From contig JASKMD010000008.1 of NCBI GenBank assembly GCA_030144725.1, positions 11,601,375 through 11,665,374 of the forward strand: a stretch of 64,000 nucleotides of DNA. The letters are read 5' to 3'. The translations under genes and the position numbers were made by a program. Positions 51,890 through 62,594 of this stretch are shown here, one piece after another; positions within the stretch are counted from its first letter, which is position 1; each line of letters starts with the position of its first letter. The notes under the pieces are model-generated. The model saw nothing but the letters and a program-made list of their open reading frames with translations, searched no databases and was not told where the DNA came from. Origin of the DNA: Haematococcus lacustris. Taxonomy: Eukaryota > Chlorophyta > Chlorophyceae > Chlamydomonadales > Haematococcaceae.

Positions 51890-53113
51890 TCAGGTGTTCC
51901 CAACTAACAGAAAATGACAGGAAACCGACCCTTTGCAGTAGGACGGCTGTAACTCTGCACTCACTGCGCCAAATACTATGCTAGATGATTCACAATGTAG
52001 CCGACCCGGCCAGCTACCTTTCTACCATCCAGAATAGTATTTCACTCAGTAGGTCGTGCACAGCAAAGCATCAAACTTGGTGATTCAAATTTAAGCCGTT
52101 GCGGAGCATGCAGTCATCGCTACGACCGCCCGCGTCGCTGAGGCTGCTCTACGCGAGCGTGCGCGTCGACAGCAGCAGTCGGATCGGAGAGCGGTTGCGG
52201 GAATGTGACACTGAGCCCACCTCCTCCCCATACCTGGAGGGCAATGCCACAGCTCGACCATTTTGATTTATAGCATGCTACTTACTAGGTTAAGCTCCTC
52301 TAGGACAGTGTTACAAACGCTCATACTCAGATAAGGCAAAAGCTCACTTTGGTCTGTGACCCTCAACTCCCTTAGCCGATCTCAAGGCCAGAGCCATGCA
52401 GTCAGTCACACAGCTCCACACCATGACCGAGTTTGGACTCGGCTCCTCTTAGAGTTACACTCCCCTACATCCCATCCACCTGCGTGCAACGTTTCATAGC
52501 TCAACTGCCACCCCACAGCCCCGTGGCCCTGATTCTGCTTGGAGAACATGATGCCACTTTGAAGATGTCAAACTGATAGAGGCCTGGGCTGTTTAACGTG
52601 CGGTGTGTTTTAATAAATGCGCCAAGGGGTCAAGAACAAACATTTCGTAGCCATTTTCTTGTGAGTGCAGCGGGTGCAATACAGTGGATGACACAGTGGA
52701 GGAGGGGGGTTCCAAGCCGGTGATACCTTAGTGTGCGCCGACCCAAATGGTGTATTCGGCGGAAGCGAGTATATTTATATGTTCCAAACACCCCGTCTAG
52801 GCGCCCTGCACGCCCGGCAGACATCGCGTTGGGTGTTGGCCGGACATTCCATTTGTGCACAACCAGCTCACTACGCTAGGTAGATGGGGTCACAGGGATG
52901 TGGCTCACCGTCCCAAGGATACCCGTCTCGCCGCTGTGATTTGTTCGCGGGCACATGTGGCAGTACGCGAGCAGAGACTCCAATGGCTAACGCTGATGGT
53001 CAGATTACGCGGACTAAACCGCCAATGCCAATGTGACAAACGCTATTGAAAACGATGCACTATTGAGAGAGTACTTGCATGCATATTATTAACCCCATGT
53101 TGGGAACACCTGA
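51890..53113 (-). mobile_element. Non-autonomous hAT-like element, MITE copy 3, nested in copy 2
   Basis: Inverted relative to copy 2. Ends TCAGGTGTTCCCAACTAAC and CCCCATGTTGGGAACACCTGA. Target duplication AGCCCAGG at 51882-51889 and 53113-53120 (7 or 8 bp depending on one terminal base). MITE copy 1 supplies the empty site (ACAGCTCAGGCCTC near 5640). Confidence 0.93.
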
Positions 53114-53153
53114 GCCCAGGCCTCAATCAGTTTAACACTTTCAAAGTTACATC

Positions 53154-53687
53154 ATGTTCACCAGGCAGGTTCAAAGCCACGGCATGCAAAGACCCAGCAT
53201 GCCCGCCCCCCCTCCACCCATCATTGCAGGAGCCCACCTCATCAAGCCTGCCCACCCCCTCCCAGCCCACCCCTCCCAGCCCAACCCCGCCCAGTCCACC
53301 CCCTCCCAGCCCAACCACTCCCAGCCCACCCCCTCCAATCCCAACCCCTCCCAGCCTTCCCATCCGCTCCCTTGCTCGCCGAGTTGTGCCAGCAGGTGTA
53401 CAACCCCCCCCACAGCAGCCACCCCAGCAGCAGGGCCGTGGGGCACAGCCCTAGAGGGGCAGATGCTGGCACCCCCCATTGCGTCGCCTCAGGGGCCTAT
53501 TGCATCACCTGATTTACGGCACATGTATCAGCTGGCTCTAGCTGCAATCGCCACCCAAGGGCAGGCTGCTCCGGCTCAAGGTAGTGAGCTAGGTGCAGCA
53601 GCGCCGGCTCCTGGCTTCACGCTACGCAAGCGTACCACACCTTCTGAGTTGGGGCTGCCCAAGACAGCTGCCAAGCGCAAGCGGTGA
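53154..53687 (+). CDS. Pro-rich ORF inside MITE copy 2, unknown
   Basis: The frame runs from a conserved acceptor-like CATCATTGCAG (53229) through a Pro/Ser/Gln-rich stretch to a more complex end (LRHMYQLALAAIATQGQA; TLRKRTTPSELGLPKTAAKR) and TGA at 53687. The C-terminal Lys/Arg cluster could be a nuclear signal. The segment is missing from MITE copies 1 and 3, so it is either part of a longer parent element or captured sequence. No family recognised. Confidence 0.35.
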   Translation: MFTRQVQSHGMQRPSMPAPPPPIIAGAHLIKPAHPLPAHPSQPNPAQSTPSQPNHSQPTPSNPNPSQPSHPLPCSPSCASRCTTPPTAATPAAGPWGTALEGQMLAPPIASPQGPIASPDLRHMYQLALAAIATQGQAAPAQGSELGAAAPAPGFTLRKRTTPSELGLPKTAAKRKR

Positions 53688-54650
53688 TCCACGAGACTTA
53701 GTTAGACAGCCCCCCAGCGCCAACTCAGGTTGTAAAGTGCGCAACAAAGGCTGTACCGGCCACCTCCCCCAACCACCTGCCAACCGCCTCCGTGCCACAT
53801 TCCCGCAACCATTTTCCGATCCGACTGCTTCTGCCGATGCGCATGCTCGTGTGGAGCAACCTAAGCGACGCAGGTGGTCGCAGCGATGACTGCATGCCCC
53901 GAACCGGCTCAAATTTGAATTACTAACTTTGATGCTTTGCTGTGCACGGCCTACTGACTGGATAATTATTCTGGATGGGTGAAAGGTAGCTGGCTGGGTT
54001 GGCTACATACTGAGCCAGCTAGCATTAGATTTGGCGCAGCGAGTGCAGACTTACAGCCGTCCTACTACCAGGGGTCGGTTTACTGTCATTTTTTTGAATG
54101 TTGGGAGCGCCCGACTCAGCAGGCTGCTGCTGCTGCTGGGCCTTGGGAGGCTTGTCTCGCACCCGTTTGTACCCCAAGCCTGTGTAATCCTTGCCCTTGG
54201 CTGGCAGCTTCCCTTGCTTTGGACAGTAGCACAGCTCCAGTGGGCGCCATTTGCTCTCCCCAATGCGCTGCATGTTTAGCGCTGCATTGCAGTCCCTGTC
54301 AAGCCACCTGCCTGGCTGTGGTGCTGGCTTGGCCTTGGCAGCCTTGCCCTGGGCCTTGCCTTTGCCCTTGGTGGGCTGGGTGGGCTCAGCTGCCTGCTCA
54401 GCCTTGGTGCGCTTGCTGCGCTGGGCTGGCGGGGGAGTGCTGGGCCCTGGCTCTGAGGCTGCTGGCTGTGTAGCTGCCTGGCTGCTGCATGGGGCCTGTA
54501 AGGGCTTACGGGGGGCCACTACAGGGCACCACATCATGCCCCGCACCGGCTAGTCACGCTGCTGGCTCCAGGCTGGGCGCACCAGGCGGTGTTCCACCTG
54601 CCCTGCTGGGGGCTTCCAGTCCGCAGGCCTGGTGGTCCGCCACATTGTAG

Positions 54651-55500
54651 TTATCAGCACAACTCCACTCGGCGCCATGGGGTTTCTCTTGCACGCTGGG
54701 GGTTCAGCACCAGTGGAAGCTCAGTTACTGCGCAACTCAGCTACTGCGCAGCTTCTCATCCACCTCACGCACTTTTGGCACCACGGCCCCGGTCCCACCC
54801 CGCCTCCCCCACCATCCTTGACCCCATCCTCCCACCCACCCCCCACCCCCGTGCCTCTGCCCCCCTGCCCACCCCTACGCAGTGAGTCTCCAGGCGCATG
54901 CCAAGCCTACCCCTCCCTGCCCTTGCAATCAACCATCTCTCTGCATATCCTGCAAGCTACCTCATAATGCCTTCCCCACCTTCCCCTCTCCCTTCCCTTC
55001 GGCTTTTCCTTTGCTATGGCCTCCCTTTTGACCTCTCAACTTGTGGGCAGGACATGTGGGCAGGACAGCAACGCCTGCTGCGACCACACCCTCTCATCCA
55101 TCTGGAAGGGTAGGGGCAGGTGCTAATGAACGAATTTCTGGATCCTAAAAGTTTGAGGTTGCATATCTTCACATGCGTCATGGCACCAACGAGCGGGTGG
55201 GCTCAACCTCCCTCGTTGGCTCGCGGGCAACAGCACTAGAGGACAACAGCCCATCGTGCAGGTCAGTGCGCACATGGCATTTAGTCAACCTGGGGCAGAC
55301 GGGACAAGACGCCGACGGAAGAAGTGGAGCCCTATACCCGGGGGTATGTGACGTCCTCAAGTTATGGCAGCGATACACTCAAGTTGTTTTGACCCGTTGA
55401 CCGACGCGCCGGTGCAGTTGCGGAGTCGCTACGAGAGAGACTCAGCACGCTGCCGCAGACCCCACAGTGCCCATCCTCCCAGGAAACCAGAAGTGACAGA
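54651..55500. other. Intergenic stretch
   Basis: A C-rich tract lies at 54780-54890. No supported gene. Open frames near 55173-55558 may include a leader exon of the 55.7-57.9 kb gene (a donor-like GTGGTT near 55540 and an acceptor CCCACACAG near 55629), but this is not secure. Confidence 0.35.
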
Positions 55501-55700
55501 GAAGGCCCAGGTGCAGCCCCCAGTCATGCGTGGTTTTTGCCTCTTTCTGGGAGTGTAAGTGCTTTGCTTCTCATCACGCATCTGCACTTTGTGTCTTGAT
55601 CAACACCACTCGAACGTTGCCCACACAGGCTACACCATGTCATATAGAAGCAAAGGGAGGGCACATCACTGCCAGCAAGCAGTCTAACGATCGTAAAGCC

Positions 55701-57915
55701 ATGGCAGACGTTACCAATGGCCCCGTGCATTGCAACGGAAAAGCAACCTTTGCTGTGGAAGCAAAGACGAGTTCAAGGTACGCTTGGTGCACTGCGCCAG
55801 TCACTGGTTCATCCTTCTCACACCAAATGCAACAGATCATTGCCAATGTTTACAGGTCAAGCAGAAGCGATGTGCTGAGGGCCGCTGTGATGGTCATTAG
55901 ACAGCAGCAGGAGCACAGAAGCAGTCATGCCACTGGGAAAGGCGCAGCGCCCGGCAAGGTCCACAGCCCCAGAAGCCAGGCTCTCACAGATCTGTCTTTG
56001 GGCACTGCGCAGTTGCAAGAGCAGGCCGCTCATGCGGCTGCTCTTGCCTTGCAACGCCTACTGGCCTGTGACTCGTGAGTGGCTGCAACTGGTCGCAAGC
56101 CGTGCACACCCAGCGCACGGTCTTGATGGAAAGAGGGTGACACCTCCTTGCATCAACTGCTCAGCAATGCTTAGGTGTAGACCTCCCTGCCAGACCTTTT
56201 GTGTGCTGTACCCTGATGTGTCTGCACCCACCTGCAGGTTGGTTGATTGTGTGTCCAACTTGAGCCGGGCAGCCCAGGCCCTACAAGAAGATGACGCAGC
56301 AGCGGCCTGCACAGCCTTTGGCCAATTGCAGGCAGCACAGGCACAGTGGGAGCTGCAGCTAAGCCAGGCTCTCCTAGACACAGCTGGCCACCAGCACAGC
56401 TGGCACTGCGCCTCCACAACTGCGCAGAGCAGTGGCCTATCCTACCCCACCCCACCGGCCCCTTGTCACCACCCCTCTCAAGAATCAGGCAACAAGGTGG
56501 AAGGGTCCAGCAGATCACCTGGTGCTCAGGAGCCTCCCTCTCCTGCCACGTCTGAGGGGTCGTTAGGACGGAGGTCAGGTCACCCTCGCAGGTTCAGGCA
56601 AGTGCTGGCTGGTTGTTGTGACACCCTTGTCTGTAAGGCACATGCCCATGAGCTGTATGGCCAGCTCCACAGGCGCCTGCGGGCAATAGTATACCCGCCC
56701 CTACTGTGCCTCATCCTACCCACCCTGCCTAGCTTTTGTTTAATCCCCTCACCAGCCTGCATCACCCCCTTCTTGTTCCATGCTATGTGCTCCCTCCTCA
56801 CCACAGGCTGCGCAACAACATCGCCTGGGAGCCCGAGAGCTGGTCAGAAGAGGAGGCGGAGCAGAAGGTCCAGGGCACCAACACGCAGCAGCAGCAGCAG
56901 CAGCCTACAAGGTGGCAGCAGCCATGTGCAGCGACAGCCTCCCTTTGTGGACCCGGCCCTCATCCACCAGGTGCGCAGTCCAGGTTTGGGGGTGTCTGCT
57001 GCATTCGGGTCTCACAGTTTACTTAATGGACGGGAATTGATTGACCTGGCATTGCTGCTAATGCTGGTTGCAGCTGGAGCGCTGCCTTACAGCCCAGTCA
57101 CGCGCCACCACGTGCGGTTGCACCGCCTAGCAAAAGGTGCAGCGCCCCCCTACCCGCTCCAGCTGGGACCCGCCACCTCAGGCACAGCAGGCAGCAACAG
57201 CTGGGCGGGTGTACCCCCGCCTGACCACACCGCACTGCCTCTCTCAGGTCGGACCCACCCTCCTACAGCTGCTGGCCCACACGTGACAGCTGCTATGGCA
57301 GCAGGACTGGCAGGTCCACCGGCCATGACGCCTGACAGCTGGCTGCAGCCCCAGCTGTTAGCCAGCCAGCGGCAACTAGGACAGCTTGTGGACACTGTGT
57401 ACAGTGAGTGGTTACTGCAGAGGGTGTTGCCTGCAGCTGAGCTGGCTGTCAGTGCTGGCGGCAGCAGTGCTGCAGGCAGCATTGACCAGGCCGGCTGCAG
57501 GCTACTGCTGAGGTGCCTCATGGGGGGCCAGGACTGGGTGACAGGCCAGCTGGGGGCCCCGCACAGCGCCCACCCCCCTGCTCAGCCACAGCGCCATGCA
57601 GACTCAGCGCCGCCACACAGCCAGGAGCTCAGCCAGGCAGCCACACTGCCGCTACAGCCAGACGCAGGTAGCCAGGCATGTGTTCAAAACCTGGTGCTAG
57701 ACCAATCCAGGCTGGGTGAGGCGCAGTTGCAGGCTTTGAAGGCAAGGCTGCAGAGCCTGTTCCTGGATTTGGGTGCTCAGTTGTACACGCTGCCCAGTGC
57801 CGGGGGTGCTGCGGCTGCTGCTGCTGGAACAGCCAGCATGGCACCAGCAGCGGGCCCAGCTCCTGCCACCTTGGGTGCTGTGGCTCCTGCCAGCATGGCC
57901 AGGTACATGCGGTAG
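55701..57915 (+). CDS. Multi-exon gene of unknown function
   Basis: Exons: 55701-55777 (MADVTNG; start uncertain because the frame is open upstream), 55856-56074 (SRSDVLRAAVMVIRQQQEHR, then LQEQAAHAAALALQRLLA), 56238 to about 56680 (LVDCVSNLSRAAQALQEDDA; helical and Gln/Ala-rich), an exon from about 56809 (LRNNIAWEPESWSEEEAEQK), and a long 3' exon to TAG 57915 with helices (LASQRQLGQLVDTVYSEWLL; EAQLQALKARLQSLFLDLGA). The first three junctions match in phase. The donor before 56809 may be a GC donor (CAG/GCGCCT), and a short Gln-rich stretch shifts frame, so this part is uncertain. No domain recognised. Part of its third intron is duplicated near 59200-59300. Confidence 0.5.
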
Positions 57916-58045
57916 GACTGGTGCGGTGGTGCGCAGGTTGCGTTGCTGCTGTGTGCAGCAGACTGGGCTGCATGATAGAGACAGAGCACCACAGGCCCAG
58001 CAGCAGCAGCAGGGGCATCGTGGAGCATAGTAGAGTTGATCAGTT

Positions 58046-58685
58046 GTGTCAGCCTCCATCAGTGCGTCTGAGTTATGCCTGACTGTCTGGTCGGCCCCCA
58101 GGGGGGCTGGTAACCCTACAGGGGGTCAGGCACCCGCAGTCTCAGGGCCACTGACGCTCCCGATGGGTTTTGAGCCTGACGTGCCTCTGCTGCAAAATCT
58201 TCTAGCTGTTGTTCAAATGCGGAGCCCAGTGGTCAGGGAGTGGAACGTGCCACCAGGGATGAGGTTTGTACTCATCACGGGTTTGGCCCATGAAGCTACA
58301 GTGAAATTGTAGCTCAGTGAGGTTCTCCACAGGCAACACCCTGTTCCATTCCATGTTGAGTTTGGGGAGTTGTGGCTGCCATGCACACAGCATAACCCGA
58401 GGCTGGACCACAAGCTGGGACAGACTGCTGCCGATGTATGAGGTGTTGCGAGTTGATGACCAGTGGAGCACCCCCAGTATGCAAGCAACGTAGCCCTTTC
58501 CTGTGGCTCCCTCTACCCCCTGCACAAGCCCTCAGGGTCAGGCAATTGTGTAGGTGGTAGGCACTCATAGTCCATGACTATGTGCCTGGATATACTCAAT
58601 ACTCCACCTTAACATCATTTGAATGGTCCCGCTAGTGGTCTGACTCAGATGGAGGCCCTAGTGAGGGACGAGGGGGCTGCTTGAC
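58046..58685. mobile_element. Fanzor-like 3' UTR fragment and adjacent unknown sequence
   Basis: About 58526-58685 matches the 3' end of copy 8 (CAGGGTCAGGCAATTGTGTA and the terminal TGGAGGCCCTAGTGAGGGAC...GGGGGCTG). No coding part remains. 58046-58525 holds two overlapping open frames, one on each strand, without recognisable motifs. No flanking duplication was found. Nothing is supported between 58686 and 59062. Confidence 0.5.
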
Positions 58686-59062
58686 GTAAGAGAGCTCGTA
58701 GTGGGACCACAGTGCAGCACTTCATTCATTCATGTCACACTCCAATCCAAGTCTGGGAGGATGTCCATTGTGGATTGCGAGTAAAAGGCGATGCCGAAGG
58801 AATTCAAAGCGACGTATGTATTGTGAAGGGATCCGCAGGGACCAATCGTATCGCAGGGACCAAAACGTATTGTGCAGTGGATGTTAACGGGTGTCGTACT
58901 GTATCATGCAGGGGGTCCATGAACATGATGTTTATAGATAATAGTGCACAGCGATACTGTCAACTGATGCTGGCTTGCAGCTCTGTCCTGACATCAGCAT
59001 GAAGTTCGTCGCAGAGCGGTCTAAGCGGTGTCTGCCATCATCATGGATCTGACCATCCCAGC

Positions 59063-61041
59063 CTAGCCAGCCTGCATGGCCCGGAGCCTCTCCGCTGCAG
59101 CCTGCAGCTCCGCACGCCGCGCGCGCACCTGCCGCTTGAACACCCTGCATTGCGACTCGCACGCTGCCCTCTCCAGCTCCAACTGCTTCAACCGCCAGGC
59201 GGGCTCCACAGGCGCCTGCGCGCAGCAGTAAACCCGCCCCAACTCTGCCTCATCCTACCCCACCCTGCCTTGCTTTGTTTGACCCCCTCACCAGCCTGCA
59301 TCACCCCCTTCTCCTCCTTCCTCCTTTCCCACTGCCCCCTCACTACACAACTTGTTATTGTGATGCCACCAGCACACTGGCCCACGTGCCTCCCCAGCGC
59401 TCCTCCCCACCCACCTGAGCGGTGAGCCGCCCCCACGACTGCTGCACCGCTGTAGGCACCCAAGCAGTGGCCGGTGCACTGCCCGCTGAGTCGCAGCCCC
59501 CCGCACCCGATGCTGAGAAAGGGTCAGGGGTCTGAGCCGGGCCCCTGGGCGCCACACTCAATACCTGGCTGCAGGGCAGGCAGCAGGGTGGTGCTCAGCT
59601 TCAGTGCCCGGCCAGCGTCAGGAAGCTAGTGGTCAGGATGTCTCACGTTTTCAGCAAACTGTGACATGGATGAGCTGCTCAACAAGCTGGAGCGAGGCCC
59701 AAGGCCAGACCAAGTAGTGGGTCAGGGCTACACCATGCAGCATTGGCCAGTGGCAGGGTAACCTGTCGTACCACAGCACTACACACATCACTGCATCACT
59801 TCTGCATAAACATCAACAGGAGCGGAGGAGGGAGGGGTGAGGGTGGTGCGGGAGGCGGCCACTCAGACCTCAGGCATCCAACCCTCAACATCCTGCGAGA
59901 TGTGAAGGTCAGGGTGTGACCTCCAAATTGAGACCCACATGACATGGCGCAGGGATGTTGCCTCTGCCTCCAGCGCTGCCATACGCGCCTTCTCCCCCTG
60001 TAGCTGGCCCTCTGCCGCCGCGATGCTGCGTTTCAAGTGCTGCGGCCAGGCCAGCAGCGTGAGAGCAGGCACCCAGTGGGAGCCGGTGGTGCCCCCTCCG
60101 CCTGGCCCTTCCCCCACAAGCCTGACGAGCTGCCCCGTTGGCCGCTACCAGGCCCAATGCCACAGTCAGGCCCACCCACTCTGCCACATGCACATGCCCC
60201 GTCCTGTTGACCTGCCAGGGGCTGAGTGTGGGGCGCCCAGCTGGGCAACCCGAGAGGGCAGCCGCAGGGCTCCCCTTCCTCATGGGCCCTTGCACCTGGC
60301 TGCAACCTCCCGCCTGCATGCCCTGAGCTTGGTGACCAGGCCCAGCACCTGTCCATGGCCCCTTCAGCACCTTGGCCTTCAACCTAGAGCCTTCATTGCA
60401 GTGGAACACTGGGTGTGGACCCCTACAAACCGGTGTTTTTGTCTGTGTGGAGTTCCCATGCACATGGCATACGCATGGCATATACATGGCATACACATGG
60501 TCATGGTCGCCTACCACCAGCCCTCATGGCCCCCATGGCCCCTTCAGCATTGTGCACCTCATGGCCTGCCTGGCCTGGGTTGCTGCCACCAGGCAGCAGC
60601 ACTCCGGGGTACCCTGAGCCAGCCTGATTCTACCTAGGCCATGCCCCCAAGCCAACTGTTGCAGCCTGCCACCAGGCTATGCCACATCCTCCCTCTGCCC
60701 CTCTCCAGTGCCCCCCTCCCCTGCCCCCTTCCCTGGCCCACTCCCCTGGCCCCCTCTTCTGACCCCCTCCATTGGGCCCCTCCCCTTCCCCCTTGCCTCG
60801 CCACCCACATCTACTGCGCTGCCCAGCTTCAGCAGGGCCACGCGGCGCTGCACCCTCCTGGCGGCAGCGTCCTGCATCCACCTGCACAGCTCGCACCACT
60901 AAGCCTGATAGGGCCAGCCGCCCCCAGCCGCTGCCACCCCGCAGCTGCCTGCAATTGCTGAGACTGGTTGTTTTGGCCACAGGGGCTGGACACGCACCGC
61001 TCCTTGAAGCGCATGCGCCAGTCAATGCTTGTCTCAGGATG
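59063..61041 (-). CDS. Coiled-coil protein of unknown function (partial gene model)
   Basis: Minus-strand exons: about 61041-61004 (SIDWRMRFKER before a GTGCGT donor), about 60895-60823 (WMQDAAARRVQRRVALLKLG), 60039-59939 (HLKRSIAAAEGQLQGEKARM, AALEAEATSLRHVM) and about 59207-59063 (WRLKQLELERAACESQCRVF, AELQAAAERLRAMQAG, stop TAG). All are charged heptad-like helices. The start and further exons are not placed. A 167-bp Fanzor-like 3'-end insertion lies in an intron (60366-60532). Such proteins are common in basal-body/flagellar and cytoskeletal sets, but nothing here identifies this one. Confidence 0.45.
59190..59330. repeat. Intron fragment duplicated from 56660-56800
   Basis: CTCCACAGGCGCCTGCG... 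through CCCCTCACCAGCCTGCATCA is shared with the 55.7-57.9 kb gene at about 56671-56790, about 85% by eye. Confidence 0.6.
60366..60532 (-). mobile_element. 167-bp Fanzor-like 3' end with 17-bp direct repeats
   Basis: The insertion consists only of the shared 3' UTR (GGTGGTAGGCGACCATGACC to ...AAGGTGCTG on the minus strand). CCATGGCCCCTTCAGCA flanks it at 60353-60369 and 60533-60549; the last bases of the repeat overlap the element terminus. It contains an internal expansion of the ATACACATGGC unit. Confidence 0.85.
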
Positions 61042-61049
61042 GAGTGAAG

Positions 61050-62329
61050 GGAGGGGCGGGGCGGCGGTGTCTTCTTGGGGCCTGCTCTGCTGGGAATGGG
61101 TGCTGCTCAGCCTGACGTCAGCCGTGCTAGAGCTCCATGCATGATGTCTGCCTGCGGCAAAAGAGGCATGCGGTAGGGCAGTGGTGGTTGCTTTGCTACT
61201 TTGGTGGTTTTAGGCTGTTTGGCGAGTGTTCAGGCGCAAGCAGTGCCTCAGAGCCTGGATGGCTGACATGCTAACTGTCTGAAGCCGCCCATGTAGCAAT
61301 CCTGAGCCCTTGCCTCAATTTGCCTTGCTTGAATGGCTGTGAAAACACCTCAGCACACCTTGCATGGCTGAAACAATGATGCTGTCCTCTGGGCGTATGA
61401 GGCCGGGGGGAGCTCCATCAGCATGGGACTCGGATGTTGCGACAGTGAGTCGTGCATGGGGGGATGTGCTGGTCTGCCTATTGCCTTTGTGATGGTTCTT
61501 GCGGCGATCAGGGTCAGGCCGAAAGGTGTTCATGTAAAGCTTGTGCCATACTTGGTTGCACTTCAAGGATACCACTGCAACCCGCAAGTCGCAGGTGAAG
61601 ATACGCGGTCGAGTGGGGAGAGGTTGTTCAATGTCCGCTGTGACGCATGGACCGCAAACCCTCACGCACCACGGCGAGTAGCTTTGCAAACTCTCATCAG
61701 GTGTAGCAAGTCATAATGGTCGCAGTGCGCACACACCTCGCCAATCAACTCGTCGCTCAGTATCAAAAAGTTGTTGCCCTTTGCTTTGCTGTTGTCAAAG
61801 ATATGCATGAACGAAGCCAGGATGCCTTAGTACTAGCACCAGCACTAGCTGGCATGGTGCGCACAAATGGTACCCGCTTGTCATTCATGCAGTGCATGCA
61901 TTCATACTACAGGGCTGGGCATACAGCGATACAGAGATACAGATACAGTTTCTGTAGCTTCCGTTTCTGTATGATACAGGCCGGCCGGGCTGTAAGATAC
62001 AGTCCAACCGACTGTATCGGGGAATCTTTTTTGTTTTCGCCCCTATTTTTTTAAATCTTGCTTGCGCAGTTGCCTTTGGCCAATCTATTCAGCGAACGTG
62101 CACGGACTTCGTGGTTGTATCCCCACTACTCATGCCACCATTCATACCGCTCCAACCTCACTAGCTCCCAGCCAACTGCCCCAAGATCACATCATGCCTA
62201 TGTTACTTCTTCACTTGGAGGTGCCGTTAGGCTGGTGCTGCAGCCACTCCTCAAACTCAGCACGCTCCTCCTCACTCGACCTTGTCTGTCCCCTGGTTGT
62301 TGCGTGATGAGTGGCGGTGATTGAGTTCT
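61050..62329. other. Stretch without a supported gene
   Basis: Open frames at 61315-61716 on both strands lack recognisable motifs. At 61914-62020 there is a short self-complementary cluster of ATACAG/CTGTAT repeats starting CAGGGCTGGGCATACAG, which resembles a hAT-type terminus, but no partner end was found. Confidence 0.35.
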
Positions 62330-62485
62330 CCGTGACAGACTGGGCGTTGTCAGGAAGTCTGCCCGGGAATCGAACCCGGCCTCAGATCACCTCACCACAT
62401 CACACTTCTCACAGGGGAGATCCAGATCTCTCAACCGGCATTAGCTTAGCCTTACATGGTCGCGTAACATTCCCCCCCACCTGGC
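62330..62485 (-). mobile_element. Polypurine tract and start of a putative 3' LTR
   Basis: Downstream of the chromodomain stop the minus strand reads AGGTGGGGGGGAA (62483-62471) then, after one A, TGTTACGCGACC (from 62469). A purine run followed by TG is the expected PPT/LTR junction of Ty3/gypsy elements. The other end of the LTR was not located. Confidence 0.6.
62366..62376 (-). promoter_or_regulatory. tRNA-like T-arm / Pol III B-box consensus
   Basis: The minus strand reads CCGGGTTCGATTCCCGG, a perfect 5-bp stem with a tRNA T-loop and the B-box GGTTCGATTCC. No matching acceptor or anticodon arm was found upstream, so it is not a complete tRNA gene. It lies about 95 bp inside the putative 3' LTR. 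Confidence 0.5.
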
Positions 62486-62594
62486 TCAGCTGTCCTCAGC
62501 TGACCACTGTGGTGTTGCCCCGCTCAGGCACGTTGTGCCATCACTCGCGCCCACACTAGCGCTAGGTGTCTGAGTTCCAACCATGCCTCTACCA

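Larger units (their letters stand above)
51358..54113 (+). mobile_element. Non-autonomous hAT-like element, MITE copy 2, with a nested copy
   Basis: Ends TCAGGCGCTCCCGACATGGGG (51358) and GTTGGGAGCGCCCG (54113). The duplicated target is CTCAGCA (51351-51357 and 54115-54121). The left half matches MITE copy 1. The element is interrupted at 51890 by MITE copy 3, and its right half contains a segment (53170-53790) absent from copies 1 and 3. Confidence 0.85.
51100..54650 (-). pseudogene. Fanzor/TnpB-like C-terminal copy split by a hAT-like MITE (copy 9)
   Basis: The coding part at 54650-54115 (minus) reads GQVEHRLVRPAWSQQRD, an in-frame TAG, VRGMMWCPVVAPRKP, the linker with KRTKAEQ and KGKGKAQGKAAKAK, RuvC-III WLDRDCNAALNMQRIGES (about 54305-54270) and the tail GKLPAKGKDYTGLGYKR with a Gln run. 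It is then interrupted by MITE copy 2 (51358-54113), and its 3' UTR resumes at 51357 and continues to ...CAAGGTGCTG near 51112. Uninterrupted relatives at 15.0 kb show the original sequence across the insertion point (GTGCCTCAGCAGGCTG). RuvC-I and RuvC-II are missing. Confidence 0.8.

Noticed and set aside
51100..54690. TPRT-type direct repeats around copy 9
   Set aside because: Only GTGCTGA is shared between the two flanks and it is not adjacent to the 5' end, so this copy is not used as evidence.
62340..62430. tRNA gene on the minus strand
   Set aside because: Only a T-arm is present; no 5' acceptor strand, D-arm or anticodon stem can be paired within a tRNA length.
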